Shown: positions 14,644 to 22,402 of the stretch, in pieces | Position numbering within the stretch: the stretch's first letter is position 1 | Layout of the letters: each line of letters begins with the position of its first letter | Origin: Candidatus Avimonas faecium | Lineage (GTDB): Bacteria; Bacillota; Clostridia; Oscillospirales; Acutalibacteraceae | Length of the DNA stretch: 33,412 nt | Assembly: GCA_904419005.1 (NCBI GenBank) | Contig: CAJFQI010000025.1 | Coordinates: 1-33,412, forward strand | Direction: 5' to 3' | The notes under the pieces: model-generated | What the model saw: the letters and a program-made list of their open reading frames with translations, nothing else | What the model was told of the DNA's origin: nothing | Database searches by the model: none | Position numbers and translations under genes: made by a program

Positions 14644-14967
14644 CTACAGCAGGGACAGGAGGAAAGCCGCCCCGACCCCGGCCAGGATCGCCGGCAGGCT
14701 CTTTTTGGTCAAAAAGGCGGTCAGCGCCGTCGCCGCGGCAGCCAGCAGATAGATATTGTTCAGCGGGTTCAGGTTCAAGCGCCCGTCCGGCAGGAACACC
14801 GACGGGGCGATCAGGGCCGTAATGACCGCCGGGCCGATAAAGCGCATAAAGCGCCGCGCACCGCCGGGGATGCGCAGCTTTTCCGACAGCACCAGCGCGG
14901 GCATCCGGGTCAGGTAGGTCGCCGCGCCGCAGCAGAGGAGGAAGAGGACGAATTCCATCGTGCTCAT
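14644..14967 (-). CDS. azlD: Branched-chain amino acid exporter small subunit, AzlD family
   Basis: A 107-residue membrane protein with three to four hydrophobic helices. It has the AzlD pattern CCGAATYLTRMPALVLSEKL, RRFMRFIGPAVITALIAPSV, and a C-terminal AATALTAFLTKKSLPAILAGV. With AzlC it forms a two-component exporter of branched-chain amino acids or analogues. Its ATG overlaps the azlC stop by four bases (ATGA) and GGAGGGGG lies seven bases upstream, so translation is coupled. Confidence 0.9.
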   Translation of the reverse strand: MSTMEFVLFLLCCGAATYLTRMPALVLSEKLRIPGGARRFMRFIGPAVITALIAPSVFLPDGRLNLNPLNNIYLLAAAATALTAFLTKKSLPAILAGVGAAFLLSLL

Positions 14968-15674
14968 GACGCTTCCCCCTCCTTGGCGCGCTTGGCCAGC
15001 CGGCCTTCGAGCAGGAAGCCGGCGGCGCTGCCGGCAAAGGCGGCCAGGAGGATGTACCATTTTCCCGGCAGCCAGAGGCTCCCCGCTACGGCGACCACTG
15101 CCGAGGTCAGGACCGCCGCCAGCGTGGGGCGGTCCTTGATGATCGGCACCAGCATTGACAAAAAGGCGGCCGCCATCGCAAAGCCGAAGGCCGGCTCCAA
15201 AACCGGGGGGATCCCGTTGCCGCCCAGGTAGCCCAGCACCCCGGAAAGGCCCCAGAACAGGTAGATATCCAGCCCCGCGCCGAGCACATACCGCGCCCCG
15301 CCGGACGCCTCCTTCTGGAAATGGGAGTAGCTGACCGAATAGGATTCGTCGGTCAGGAAAAAGGCGGTCAGCGCCCGCTGCCCCGCCTTGGCCTCCGGCA
15401 TGAAGCGGGACAGGTCGGCCGCCATGACCACATGCCGCAGATTGACCACCAGCACCGTCAGCATCGTGGAAAGCGGGCCGGCGCCCGCCGCCATCATTTC
15501 GACCGCAACCATCTGGGAGGATCCAGCGAACACGATCAGGGACATGCCGAGCACCACCCAAAGCGGGATGCCCGCCTGGCGGGCCATCATCCCGTAAACC
15601 AGCCCGTAGATGGTCACCCCGATCCCGAGCGGGACGGCGTCAAGAAACCCGCGCCGCAGAGCTTGATTGGACAA
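14964..15674 (-). CDS. azlC: Branched-chain amino acid exporter large subunit, AzlC family
   Basis: A 236-residue polytopic membrane protein. AzlC marks include FLDAVPLGIGVTIYGLVYGM, SLIVFAGSSQMVAVEMMAAG, VVNLRHVVMAADLSRFMP, and FFLTDESYSVSYSHFQ. The start is taken as TTG at 15674 (MSNQALRRGF) because GGAGG lies eight bases before it; there is no ATG before the first helix, and the open frame to 15728 has no ribosome binding site. Transcribed from the promoter at 15756-15783 with azlD and a small hypothetical. No Lrp-type regulator (AzlB) is adjacent. Confidence 0.9.
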   Translation of the reverse strand: MSNQALRRGFLDAVPLGIGVTIYGLVYGMMARQAGIPLWVVLGMSLIVFAGSSQMVAVEMMAAGAGPLSTMLTVLVVNLRHVVMAADLSRFMPEAKAGQRALTAFFLTDESYSVSYSHFQKEASGGARYVLGAGLDIYLFWGLSGVLGYLGGNGIPPVLEPAFGFAMAAAFLSMLVPIIKDRPTLAAVLTSAVVAVAGSLWLPGKWYILLAAFAGSAAGFLLEGRLAKRAKEGEAS

Positions 15675-15755
15675 AAGCAGGACCTCCGAGCCGTGCCGCC
15701 CTCCGGCGGCCGGTAGTTGCCGGCGCATGCCGATGCGGTCAAGGCGCCGACGGCT

Positions 15756-15783
15756 ATTATATCATGGCGGAGGGAAAAAGCAA
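15756..15783 (-). promoter_or_regulatory. Promoter of the azlC operon
   Basis: On the minus strand, TTGCTT (15783-15778), 16 bases and TATAAT (15761-15756), with TGA just before the -10 box (extended -10). Predicted start near 15749. Confidence 0.65.
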
Positions 15784-15791
15784 AGCGGACG

Positions 15792-15831
15792 AAAAAGGGG
15801 CTCCCGGCAAAGCGATGCTGCCGGGAGCCCC
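15792..15831 (-). terminator. Terminator of the iscS-iscU operon
   Basis: A perfect 13-bp stem (15819-15831 with 15797-15809) and 9-base loop, followed on the minus strand by UUUUU (15796-15792). It lies 138 bp after the iscU stop and just upstream of the azlC promoter. Confidence 0.88.
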
Positions 15832-15968
15832 CTGCCGACGGGCCAAGGCGGCGGCCCGGCCCCTATGCGACGCCGCCGTCAAGGATGGAGAACCGGGCGG
15901 CGCCGGCGTCGGATCCCGCTTGCCAGCGGTCACGGAAAATACCCGTGTGCTTGTCCGTACTTTTGCCC

Positions 15969-16406
15969 TTACAGGTGGCAGGCCTCCGCCTCCGGGTCGG
16001 GGAGCTCGCCCACGATCGGGGTGGGATCGATCCCCTGCCGGCGGTAATAGTCGGCGATAGCGGCCTTGATCGCCTGCTCCGCCAGGACCGAGCAGTGGAT
16101 TTTGTGGGAGGGCAGGCCGTCCAGCGCCTCGACCACCGCTTTGTTTGAGAGCTTGAGCGCCTGCTCAAGCGTCTGCCCCATAATCATCTCGGTCGCGATC
16201 GAGCTGGTGGCGATCGCCGAGCCGCAGCCGAAGGTTTTGAACTTGACGTCCGCGATCCGGCCGTCCTTGACCTTGATATACATTTTCATAATGTCGCCGC
16301 ATTTGGCGTTGCCGATCTCCCCGACGCCGTCCGCGTCCGGGATTTCCCCCACGTTGCGGGGATTGGTGAAATGGTCCATGACCTTTTCGCTGTAAAACGC
16401 TGCCAT
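15969..16406 (-). CDS. iscU: Fe-S cluster assembly scaffold, IscU/NifU-N type
   Basis: A 145-residue scaffold on which 2Fe-2S/4Fe-4S clusters are built using sulfur from IscS. The cluster ligands are visible: Cys36 with Asp38 (NAKCGDIMKMY), Cys61 (FKTFGCGSAIATSS) and Cys105 (SHKIHCSVLAEQAIKAAI). The ATG at 16406 gives the standard MAAFYSEKVMDHFTNPRNVG start and follows GGAAGGAAC. The frame stays open to 16574 only because it overlaps iscS in another frame. It is 67 bp downstream of iscS, in one operon. The C-terminal tail lacks a NifU-type thioredoxin-like domain. Confidence 0.95.
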   Translation of the reverse strand: MAAFYSEKVMDHFTNPRNVGEIPDADGVGEIGNAKCGDIMKMYIKVKDGRIADVKFKTFGCGSAIATSSIATEMIMGQTLEQALKLSNKAVVEALDGLPSHKIHCSVLAEQAIKAAIADYYRRQGIDPTPIVGELPDPEAEACHL

Positions 16407-16473
16407 TGCCGTTCCTTCCTTCTTGTTGTGTTTCGGTGTTTCCCCTGCGTTTTTTCCGGCGTTCCCGGTTTGC

Positions 16474-17670
16474 TTAGCCCTCGGCGCCTTCGCCCTTGAG
16501 GATCCGTTCCCACAGGGGGGACATATCCCGCAGCCGCTGCACCACGGGCGGGATCTCGCGCAGCAGATAATCAATATCTTCCTCGGTGGTTTCCTCCGAA
16601 AGACTCAGCCGCAGGGAGCCGTGCGCGGTCGCATGGGGCAGCCCGATCGCCAGCAGCACATGGCTCGGGTCGAGCGAGCCGGAGGTGCAGGCCGAGCCGG
16701 AGGAGGCGCAGATGCCCTTGAAATCGAGCATCAGCAGCAGGCTTTCGCCCTCGATCCCCTCAAAGCTGAGGTTGACGTTGCCGGGCAGGCGGCGGGCCGC
16801 GTCGCCGTTGAGCCGGCTGCGCTCTGCGGCGGCGAGCAGCCCCTGCGCCAGGCGGTCCCGCATCGCGGTGAGCCGCCGCCCGTTTTCCTCCAGGGAGGCG
16901 CAGGCCAGCTTCAGGGCGGCCGCCAGCCCGACGATCCCGGCGGTGTTTTCGGTGCCGGCGCGGCGCCCCTTTTCCTGCGCGCCGCCGTCAATCAGGTTGG
17001 GGAAGCGCACGCCCCGGCGGATCAGCAGGGCGCCGACCCCTTTCGGGCCGTGGAATTTGTGGGCGGACAGGGAGAGCAGGTCGATGGCCATCCCGTCAAA
17101 ATCCACCGGGATATGGCCGACCGCCTGCACCGCGTCGGTGTGAAAGAGCACCCCCGCCTCCCGGCAGAGGGAGCCGATGGCGGGGATCGGCTGGATGGTG
17201 CCGATTTCGTTGTTGGCAAACATCACGCTGACCAGCGCGGTATCGGGGCGCAGGGCGGCCTTGACATCCTCGACGCGGACGATCCCATTCTCATAAACCG
17301 GAAGCAGGGTGATTTCAAACCCCTGCTTTTTCAGATGGTCCAGCGTGTGAAGGACGGCGTGGTGCTCAAACGCCGTGGAGATGATGTGCTTTTTGCCCTT
17401 CTGCGCCATGGCCTCCGCCGCCATTTTCAGCGCCCAGTTGTCGGCCTCGCTGCCGCCGGAGGTGAAAAACACCTCGTCCGGGCGGCAGTGCAGGCACTCC
17501 GCCACCGTGGAGCGGGCGTCGTCCATCGCCTGGCGGGCGTTCTGCCCAAAACGGTAGAGGGAGGAGGGGTTGCCGTATTCCTCCGTCAAATACGGGGTCA
17601 TGGCCTCAAGCACCGCGGGCAGGAGGCGGGTGGTCGCGGCATTGTCCGCGTATACAAAACGGTTGCTCAT
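16474..17670 (-). CDS. iscS: Cysteine desulfurase (IscS/NifS)
   Basis: A 398-residue PLP enzyme that removes sulfur from cysteine for Fe-S clusters and thio-modifications. Visible marks: NAATTRLLPAVLEAM, EEYGNPSSLYRFG, SGGSEADNWAL, His103 in EHHAV, HTDAVQAVGHIPVD, Lys205 in SAHKFHGPKG as the PLP lysine, RRAGTEN, and the sulfur-relay Cys328 in SSGSACTSGSLDPSHVL. The ATG at 17670 has GGTGA five bases upstream; a GTG three codons earlier is also possible. First gene of a two-gene ISC operon with a palindrome over its promoter. No iscR, hscAB or fdx is adjacent, typical of the minimal clostridial ISC set. Confidence 0.95.
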   Translation of the reverse strand: MSNRFVYADNAATTRLLPAVLEAMTPYLTEEYGNPSSLYRFGQNARQAMDDARSTVAECLHCRPDEVFFTSGGSEADNWALKMAAEAMAQKGKKHIISTAFEHHAVLHTLDHLKKQGFEITLLPVYENGIVRVEDVKAALRPDTALVSVMFANNEIGTIQPIPAIGSLCREAGVLFHTDAVQAVGHIPVDFDGMAIDLLSLSAHKFHGPKGVGALLIRRGVRFPNLIDGGAQEKGRRAGTENTAGIVGLAAALKLACASLEENGRRLTAMRDRLAQGLLAAAERSRLNGDAARRLPGNVNLSFEGIEGESLLLMLDFKGICASSGSACTSGSLDPSHVLLAIGLPHATAHGSLRLSLSEETTEEDIDYLLREIPPVVQRLRDMSPLWERILKGEGAEG

Positions 17671-17745
17671 CGGGTTCACCGGCTTTCTTCTTTTTTTTGG
17701 ACGGCAAAGCCGCCCTTCTTATTTCTTGGAACATAGTTTTATTAT

Positions 17746-17774
17746 AATATATACTATTTTAGTCTATATTTCAA
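17746..17774 (-). promoter_or_regulatory. iscS promoter with overlapping palindromic operator
   Basis: On the minus strand, TTGAAA (17774-17769), 17 bases and TATATT (17751-17746). A palindrome with 11-base arms, one mismatch and a 3-base centre (17746-17770, core ACTA-TTT-TAGT) fills the spacer and the -10 box. The core partly resembles the IscR type 1 half-sites. A repressor bound there would block RNA polymerase. No iscR gene is in the window, so the regulator is inferred. Confidence 0.65.
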
Positions 17775-17849
17775 TAGGTCAGAGCCAAATCCCGTAAATT
17801 TTTTGCTTCCAGCCTGGCTGAGGCCGGCGGCCTGGGGCAATTCACGCGT

Positions 17850-18962
17850 TTATTCCGCATGGCGTCCCGGACCATATAGACCGCGGATGCGGGCGGCGTA
17901 TTCATTGCGATCAGACAGGGCGCAGAAATTGCCGATCTGGCTCATTGTGCCGATCAGCGGGGCGCCTTCAAGCGGCGTCCCCCGGAGGGACTGGGCGGCG
18001 GCCTGGGCGAAGCGGTCAGCCCAGATCACTTGAATCGGCCGGCCGAAATAGGATTGCGGGACGGCATCCACCGGCGGCAGCCCGCTGCGGTTATGCTGAT
18101 CGGCTACCAGAATCTGGGCGCGGATCATCGCTTTCTCCCGTTCCTCGGAGGAAGGGGCCTCTACCGCTTTTTCCAGCGCGGCAGGTAAGTCCGGATCATG
18201 GGGCAAGCGGCGGAAAGCCGTGCCAAGCCATTTGCTGTATGGAGCGTACCGCCCCTGATACAAAAAGCAGAGCCGCATCAGCCGTTCCACAATCCGCGCG
18301 GCGATTAACCGGGAGCCGAGCACGTCGCCCCGGTCGGCGCAGCGCCGGGGAAAGGCCTGCTCTTCGGCGATCAGGGACCATTGGGAGGCAATCAGGTAAT
18401 CACGCACGGTATCGGGGTAGAACCGAAAACGTTCCTGTATGGCCGCGATTCCCAAATCATCCCGAAACAGCTTGCCGGAGGTAAAGGCGAGCAGCCGGTG
18501 TTCCGACATGGACAGCCAGTCGGCGCAGGAAAGGGCCTCGTCCGGCCCATGCCCCAGATACTGCCGGGTAAATTCCTCCGGCGTATGCAGGAAGATCAAG
18601 GGGGTTACCCGCCCGCCGGCAGGCGCCTCCGGGTGCCTCACCCCGTGATCCGCCGGATCGGGAGGGGAAAAGTGGACGGAGAACCCTTTGTATTCGGCGG
18701 GCAGGCCGGTACAAAGGGCGTCCCAAACGGCAGGGAACCGCGGGCGGTCCTCTTCGCAAAGGAAGAGGTAAAACCGCGGGCCCCACATATGGTCGGTGGA
18801 AATGGCGTCGTCGTACCCCAGCACGTCCGAGCCGTAGCCGAGCAGGCCCGCAGAATAGGATAAGCCGGGGAATGTGCGCTCCAGCAAGGGGGCGGCGCAC
18901 TCACGGTAAAAGGACTCGGACAAAGCAAGCCCCGGGAGGAAGGCAGGGCGGGATACAGCCAT
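17850..18962 (-). CDS. DUF4037 nucleotidyltransferase-like protein
   Basis: A 370-residue protein of the DUF4037 family. The N-terminal segment LLGYGSDVLGYDDAISTDHMWGPRFYLF resembles a minimal nucleotidyltransferase active site (GS...D...S.DH). A long helical C-terminal part contains DWLSMSEHRLLAFTSGKLF, LIASQWSLIAEEQAF, and RLMRLCFLYQGRYAPYSKWL. The ATG at 18962 has AAGGAG eight bases upstream; the open frame further upstream runs through a repeat region and is rejected. Substrate is unknown. From memory, relatives usually read DHDWGPR, so Met in place of the last acidic residue may reduce catalysis. It lies 285 bp downstream of rnhA on the same strand. Confidence 0.82.
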   Translation of the reverse strand: MAVSRPAFLPGLALSESFYRECAAPLLERTFPGLSYSAGLLGYGSDVLGYDDAISTDHMWGPRFYLFLCEEDRPRFPAVWDALCTGLPAEYKGFSVHFSPPDPADHGVRHPEAPAGGRVTPLIFLHTPEEFTRQYLGHGPDEALSCADWLSMSEHRLLAFTSGKLFRDDLGIAAIQERFRFYPDTVRDYLIASQWSLIAEEQAFPRRCADRGDVLGSRLIAARIVERLMRLCFLYQGRYAPYSKWLGTAFRRLPHDPDLPAALEKAVEAPSSEEREKAMIRAQILVADQHNRSGLPPVDAVPQSYFGRPIQVIWADRFAQAAAQSLRGTPLEGAPLIGTMSQIGNFCALSDRNEYAARIRGLYGPGRHAE

Positions 18963-19098
18963 AGGCGACTCTCCTTTTCCTTGACAAGACTTTTTCAGCG
19001 CGGGGGAACGGCTCGCCGCCGCATGGCTTCTGCGCTGCACGGGGGTAGGCGCCTCTATGCAGAGGCACCATTTTGGGACCGCATTGTTCAGGCGATCC

Positions 19099-19309
19099 TT
19101 TTCGCCTGAAAATGAAAGGGCGGATAGAGCCGCCTGGGCTGCTTCATCCGCCATGCTTAAACTGTTCCGCGGCTGCGACGGCCAAGCGGTCGCAGCGTTC
19201 ATTTTCGCCTGAAAATGAAAGGGCGGATAGAGGCGCTAGGGCTGCTTCATCCGCCATGCTTAAACTGTTCCGCGGCTGCGACGGCCAAGCGGTCGCAGCG
19301 TTCATTTTC
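19099..19309. repeat. 103-bp tandem duplication that includes the 3' end of rnhA
   Basis: Sequence from 19099 recurs at +103 (19202-19309) with three mismatches, all near 19130-19135/19233-19238. The right copy contains the last 20 codons and stop of rnhA (19247-19309). The left copy carries the same 20 codons as a non-functional remnant at 19144-19206. The copy junction forms a 9-bp hairpin, TTCATTTTC-gcct-GAAAATGAA. A second hairpin, TTCAGGCGA/TCGCCTGAA, lies at 19087-19110. The rest of the 284-bp gap 18963-19246 holds no gene. Confidence 0.92.
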
Positions 19310-19702
19310 AGGATGTCCCTGATGCCCCCGCACCCACCGGAAGGTGACCTGATGGATGTCGAGCAGCGTCAGGAGCCGGTCCCACAGGTCGGCGTTGAGC
19401 GCCGGCTTTTTGTCGGCCTTGCGCCAGCCGTTTTTCTTCCAGCTGCGGGCCCAGCCCTTTTGGATCCCGTCAATGACATACTTAGAGTCGCTGGTCAGGG
19501 TGACGGCGCAGGCCTCGTTCAGGGCGGCGAGCCCCGCGATCACCGCCGTCAGCTCCATGCGGTTGTTGGTGGTGCGCGCTTCCCCGCCCGAAAGCTCTTT
19601 CTCCCGGCCGTTATACCGCAGGATTGCCCCCCAGCCGCCAGGGCCCGGGTTGCCGGAACAGGCTCCGTCGGTAAACAGCTCCACATGCTTCATCGGTTTC
19701 AT
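19247..19702 (-). CDS. rnhA: Ribonuclease HI
   Basis: RNase HI cuts the RNA strand of RNA-DNA hybrids, for example at R-loops and Okazaki primers. The 151-residue protein has the full active site: Asp12 in [17 protein letters not shown], Glu50 in [10 protein letters not shown], Asp72 in [12 protein letters not shown], and the C-terminal [16 protein letters not shown] with His126 and Asp136. It is of normal length and starts at ATG 19702. Its last 20 codons are duplicated immediately downstream by a tandem repeat, without disturbing the frame. A good promoter lies at 19853-19881, leaving a leader of about 144 nt. Confidence 0.95.
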   Translation of the reverse strand: MKPMKHVELFTDGACSGNPGPGGWGAILRYNGREKELSGGEARTTNNRMELTAVIAGLAALNEACAVTLTSDSKYVIDGIQKGWARSWKKNGWRKADKKPALNADLWDRLLTLLDIHQVTFRWVRGHQGHPENERCDRLAVAAAEQFKHGG

Positions 19703-19852
19703 TTTCCGCTACATCCCTTTCCGGTTCGACGGGCGGTTTGCAAAGGCCGCTCCGGCACAGCCCGCGGCCCGCTTTGCCCTGGCCGAGAGGCTTCCCCCAA
19801 TCGGGCAGCGGACAAAGGCGGCGGGTTGGTTCTCCGTAAATCCTACCGGTCT

Positions 19853-19881
19853 ATTATACCGGATGCCGCCCCCTTTCACAA
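19853..19881 (-). promoter_or_regulatory. Promoter of rnhA
   Basis: On the minus strand, TTGTGA (19881-19876), 17 bases and TATAAT (19858-19853). Predicted start near 19846. The 351-bp gap 19703-20053 holds this promoter, the rnhA leader and the back-facing terminator at 19991-20021. I found no convincing plus-strand promoter for the next gene. Confidence 0.75.
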
Positions 19882-19990
19882 GCGCTTTCCTCCGCCGGGA
19901 CGCCGCCGCCCGTCCTGCCCCCTCTGCACACGAAGAAAATAAACCGATCCGGCACGATAAACCGGGGATTGCCGGTCAATACTATCCACG

Positions 19991-20021
19991 AAAAAGGGCG
20001 GGCAGTACCGAACGCCCGCCC
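19991..20021 (-). terminator. Back-facing intrinsic terminator upstream of the nucleotidyltransferase gene
   Basis: GGGCGGGC (19996-20003) pairs with GCCCGCCC (20014-20021). On the minus strand the stem is followed by UUUUU (19995-19991). It would stop transcripts running leftward out of the next gene before they reach the rnhA promoter. On the plus strand it is a hairpin 33 bp before the start codon. Confidence 0.55.
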
Positions 20022-20053
20022 TCGCAAAGGCTGAGCGAAAGGTGGATTTTTTG

Positions 20054-22393
20054 ATGAAAGCGGTAATCATGGCGGGCGGCGAGGGCACCCGGCTGCGGCC
20101 CCTGACCTGCGACCTCCCGAAGCCGATGGCCCGGCTCTGCGGCCGTCCGGTAATGGAATATATCCTTGACCTGCTGGCGGCCCACGGGGTGGACGGGGCG
20201 GCGGTCACCCTGCGGTACCTCCCTTCGGCGATTTCACAGCACTTCTCCGCCCGCTACCGGGACATCGCCCTGACCTACGAGGTGGAGGAGCAGCCGCTCG
20301 GCACCGCGGGCAGCGTGCGGGGAGCAGCGGCCGCCTTCCCGGGCGAAAAGGAGCTGCTGGTTGTCAGCGGGGATGCGCTGACCGATTTCGACCTGTCGGC
20401 GGCTGTCCGCTTCCACCGGGAAAAAGGGGCGGCGGCGACCCTGCTGGTCACCCGGGTGGAGGATCCGCGGGAATACGGGCTGGTGCGGTACGACGGGGAC
20501 GGCCGGGTGGTCGGCTTCGTGGAAAAGCCGGGATGGGCACAGGCCGTGACCGACGCGGCCAACACCGGCATTTATATCCTTTCGCCCGAAGCCCTGGCCC
20601 TAATCCCGGAGCAGGGGGAATACGATTTCGCCAAGGACCTTTTCCCCCGGATGCTGGCCAAGGGACTGCCCCTGTACGCCTGCGAAGCGCAGGGGTATTG
20701 GTGCGACATCGGCTCGCTGGACGCCTACCGCGCCGCCCAGAAGGACCTGCTGCAGGGCAAGCTGCGCCCCTTCCCGGCGCCGGAAGAGGGGATCCTGTGC
20801 AGGGAGGGCAGGCCGGAGGGGAATTATGTGATCACCCCGCCGGTCTACATCGGCCGGGGGGTCTGCATCGGCGAAGGGGCGCAGATCGGCCCCTTCGCGG
20901 TGCTGGACGACGGCTGCTGCGTGGGAGCGGGCGCCAAGGTGCGGGATTCGGTGCTGCTGGGCTGCGCCTATGTCGGGGAGAGAGCGTCGCTGACCGGCGC
21001 CCTGCTTTGCCATGCCTCCTCGGTGCGGCGGGGCGCGTCCCTGTTTGAGGGGGCCGCGCTGGGGGCGGGCAGCGTCGTGGGGGAATACGCCACGGTCTTC
21101 CCGGACATCAAGGTATGGCCGGATAAGCAGGTCGACGCAAACAGCGTCCTGCGGGAAAACCTGCGGGAGGGCCACGGGCCCAGCACAGTGTTTGACGACG
21201 CCGGGATCACCGGGGAAACCGGGGTGGAGCTCACCCCGGAGCTGTGCGCCCGGATCGGCGCGGCGGTCGGCAGCCTGTCCCGGGGAGGCCGGGTGGCGGT
21301 CGGGGCCGCCGACGACCCGGCGGCGGCCGCGCTGAAGATGGCGCTGGACGCCGGCATCCTGTCGACCGGCGGCGGGGTGTGGGATTTCGGCGCGTGCATT
21401 GCGCCCCAATTTGATTATTTTGTGAATTTCGGCCGGATCCGTACCGGGGTGTATCTTTCAGGCGGGCCGCGGGCCTGCGTCCGCCTGGTATCGGCCGGCG
21501 GCCTCCCCGCCGTGCGCCCGGTGGAGCGGGGGATTGAAGCCCGGCTGGCCGGCGGCGACTTTTTGCGGGCCGGCTGGGACGCCGTACAGGGGCTTACCGA
21601 CATGAGCTCGATGCAGCAGCTCTACCGGCAGGAGCTGATCGACCTGGCCCCCCACGGGCTGTCCGGGACCGTCGTGGCGGTCAAGGGCTCCGACTACGCC
21701 TGCGTGAAGCTGCTTTCCTCGGTGCTGACCACGATGGGCTGCTCCCCCGCCGTGCGGGAGGGGGAGGGGCTCCGCCTGCACATCGGGGCGCAGGGACGGC
21801 GGCTTTCCCTTTACAGCAGGGAGGCGGGCTATCTCTGGCCGGAGCAGGTGCTCGCCCTGTGCTGCTGGATTGAGCTGGAGGCCGGCCGGGATGTGGCCGT
21901 CCCCTACGATGCGCCCCTGATGCTTGAGGAGCTCGCGCGCATGTTTGGCCGGCGGGTGCGCCGCTACTACGACTGCCCCGCGGGCCGGGACGACGAGGAT
22001 GCGCGCCGCCTGGCGTCCGGGCAGCTCTGGGCGCGGGATGGGCTGATGATGGCGGTTAAGCTGCTGGCTTACCTCAAGGAGAGCGGGACCTCCCTGGCTG
22101 GGATAGCGGCCCGGCTGCCGGGGTTTGCGGTGGCGACCAAAACCATCCCCTGCGACGGGAATCCCGGCCGCGTCCTCCGGCGGCTTTCCGAGGGCGGCGA
22201 GCCGGTGGAAGCGGGGGAAGGGGCCCGGATCCGCCTGAAAAAGGGGACGCTCCTGGTCCGGCCGTCCAAGCGGGGCAAACGGCTGACCCTGACCGCCGAG
22301 GCGCCGGACACCGAGACGGCGGCCGAGCTGTGCGGCGAGCTTGAGGAAAAGCTGCGTACGGTTTTCCTTGACATGTCCAACGAAACAAAGTAA
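20054..22393 (+). CDS. Sugar-phosphate nucleotidyltransferase fused to a degenerate phosphomannomutase domain
   Basis: A 779-residue three-part protein. Residues 1-235 are a sugar-1-phosphate nucleotidyltransferase: MKAVIMAGGEGTRLRPLT, Lys in PKP (22-24), VSGDALTDFD with Asp107, FVEKP, and NTGIYILSP. Residues about 260-365 are left-handed beta-helix hexapeptide repeats (PPVYIGRGVCIGEGAQIGPF onward). Residues about 372-779 align in layout with phosphomannomutase/phosphoglucomutase, but the phosphoserine loop TASHNP is replaced by SGGPRACVRL and the DGDxDR metal loop by IGAQGRR, so this half looks catalytically dead. The architecture matches bacterial mannose-1-phosphate guanylyltransferase/mutase fusions; GDP-mannose versus another NDP-sugar cannot be decided. 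ATG 20054 is preferred to GTG 20042 because GGTGG sits eight bases before it. Confidence 0.85.
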   Translation: MKAVIMAGGEGTRLRPLTCDLPKPMARLCGRPVMEYILDLLAAHGVDGAAVTLRYLPSAISQHFSARYRDIALTYEVEEQPLGTAGSVRGAAAAFPGEKELLVVSGDALTDFDLSAAVRFHREKGAAATLLVTRVEDPREYGLVRYDGDGRVVGFVEKPGWAQAVTDAANTGIYILSPEALALIPEQGEYDFAKDLFPRMLAKGLPLYACEAQGYWCDIGSLDAYRAAQKDLLQGKLRPFPAPEEGILCREGRPEGNYVITPPVYIGRGVCIGEGAQIGPFAVLDDGCCVGAGAKVRDSVLLGCAYVGERASLTGALLCHASSVRRGASLFEGAALGAGSVVGEYATVFPDIKVWPDKQVDANSVLRENLREGHGPSTVFDDAGITGETGVELTPELCARIGAAVGSLSRGGRVAVGAADDPAAAALKMALDAGILSTGGGVWDFGACIAPQFDYFVNFGRIRTGVYLSGGPRACVRLVSAGGLPAVRPVERGIEARLAGGDFLRAGWDAVQGLTDMSSMQQLYRQELIDLAPHGLSGTVVAVKGSDYACVKLLSSVLTTMGCSPAVREGEGLRLHIGAQGRRLSLYSREAGYLWPEQVLALCCWIELEAGRDVAVPYDAPLMLEELARMFGRRVRRYYDCPAGRDDEDARRLASGQLWARDGLMMAVKLLAYLKESGTSLAGIAARLPGFAVATKTIPCDGNPGRVLRRLSEGGEPVEAGEGARIRLKKGTLLVRPSKRGKRLTLTAEAPDTETAAELCGELEEKLRTVFLDMSNETK

Positions 22394-22396
22394 TAT
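22368..22396 (+). promoter_or_regulatory. Promoter inside the end of the nucleotidyltransferase gene
   Basis: A consensus TTGACA (22368-22373), 17 bases and TAATAT (22391-22396; four of six consensus bases). Predicted start near 22403. It overlaps the last nine codons of the upstream gene. Confidence 0.6.
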
Positions 22397-22402
22397 ATAT
22401 TG

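Noticed and set aside
16423-17736. 437-codon plus-strand frame opposite iscS
   Set aside because: No domain is seen; iscS on the other strand is complete with PLP lysine and catalytic cysteine.
18963-19202. N-terminal extension of the DUF4037 gene through the repeat region
   Set aside because: The extension translates the duplicated rnhA tail out of frame. A strong ribosome binding site and the family's normal start support ATG 18962.
19104-19309. CRISPR or IS-related interpretation of the repeat near rnhA
   Set aside because: There are only two 103-bp copies in direct tandem with no spacers, no inverted terminal repeats and no transposase. A simple tandem duplication explains it.
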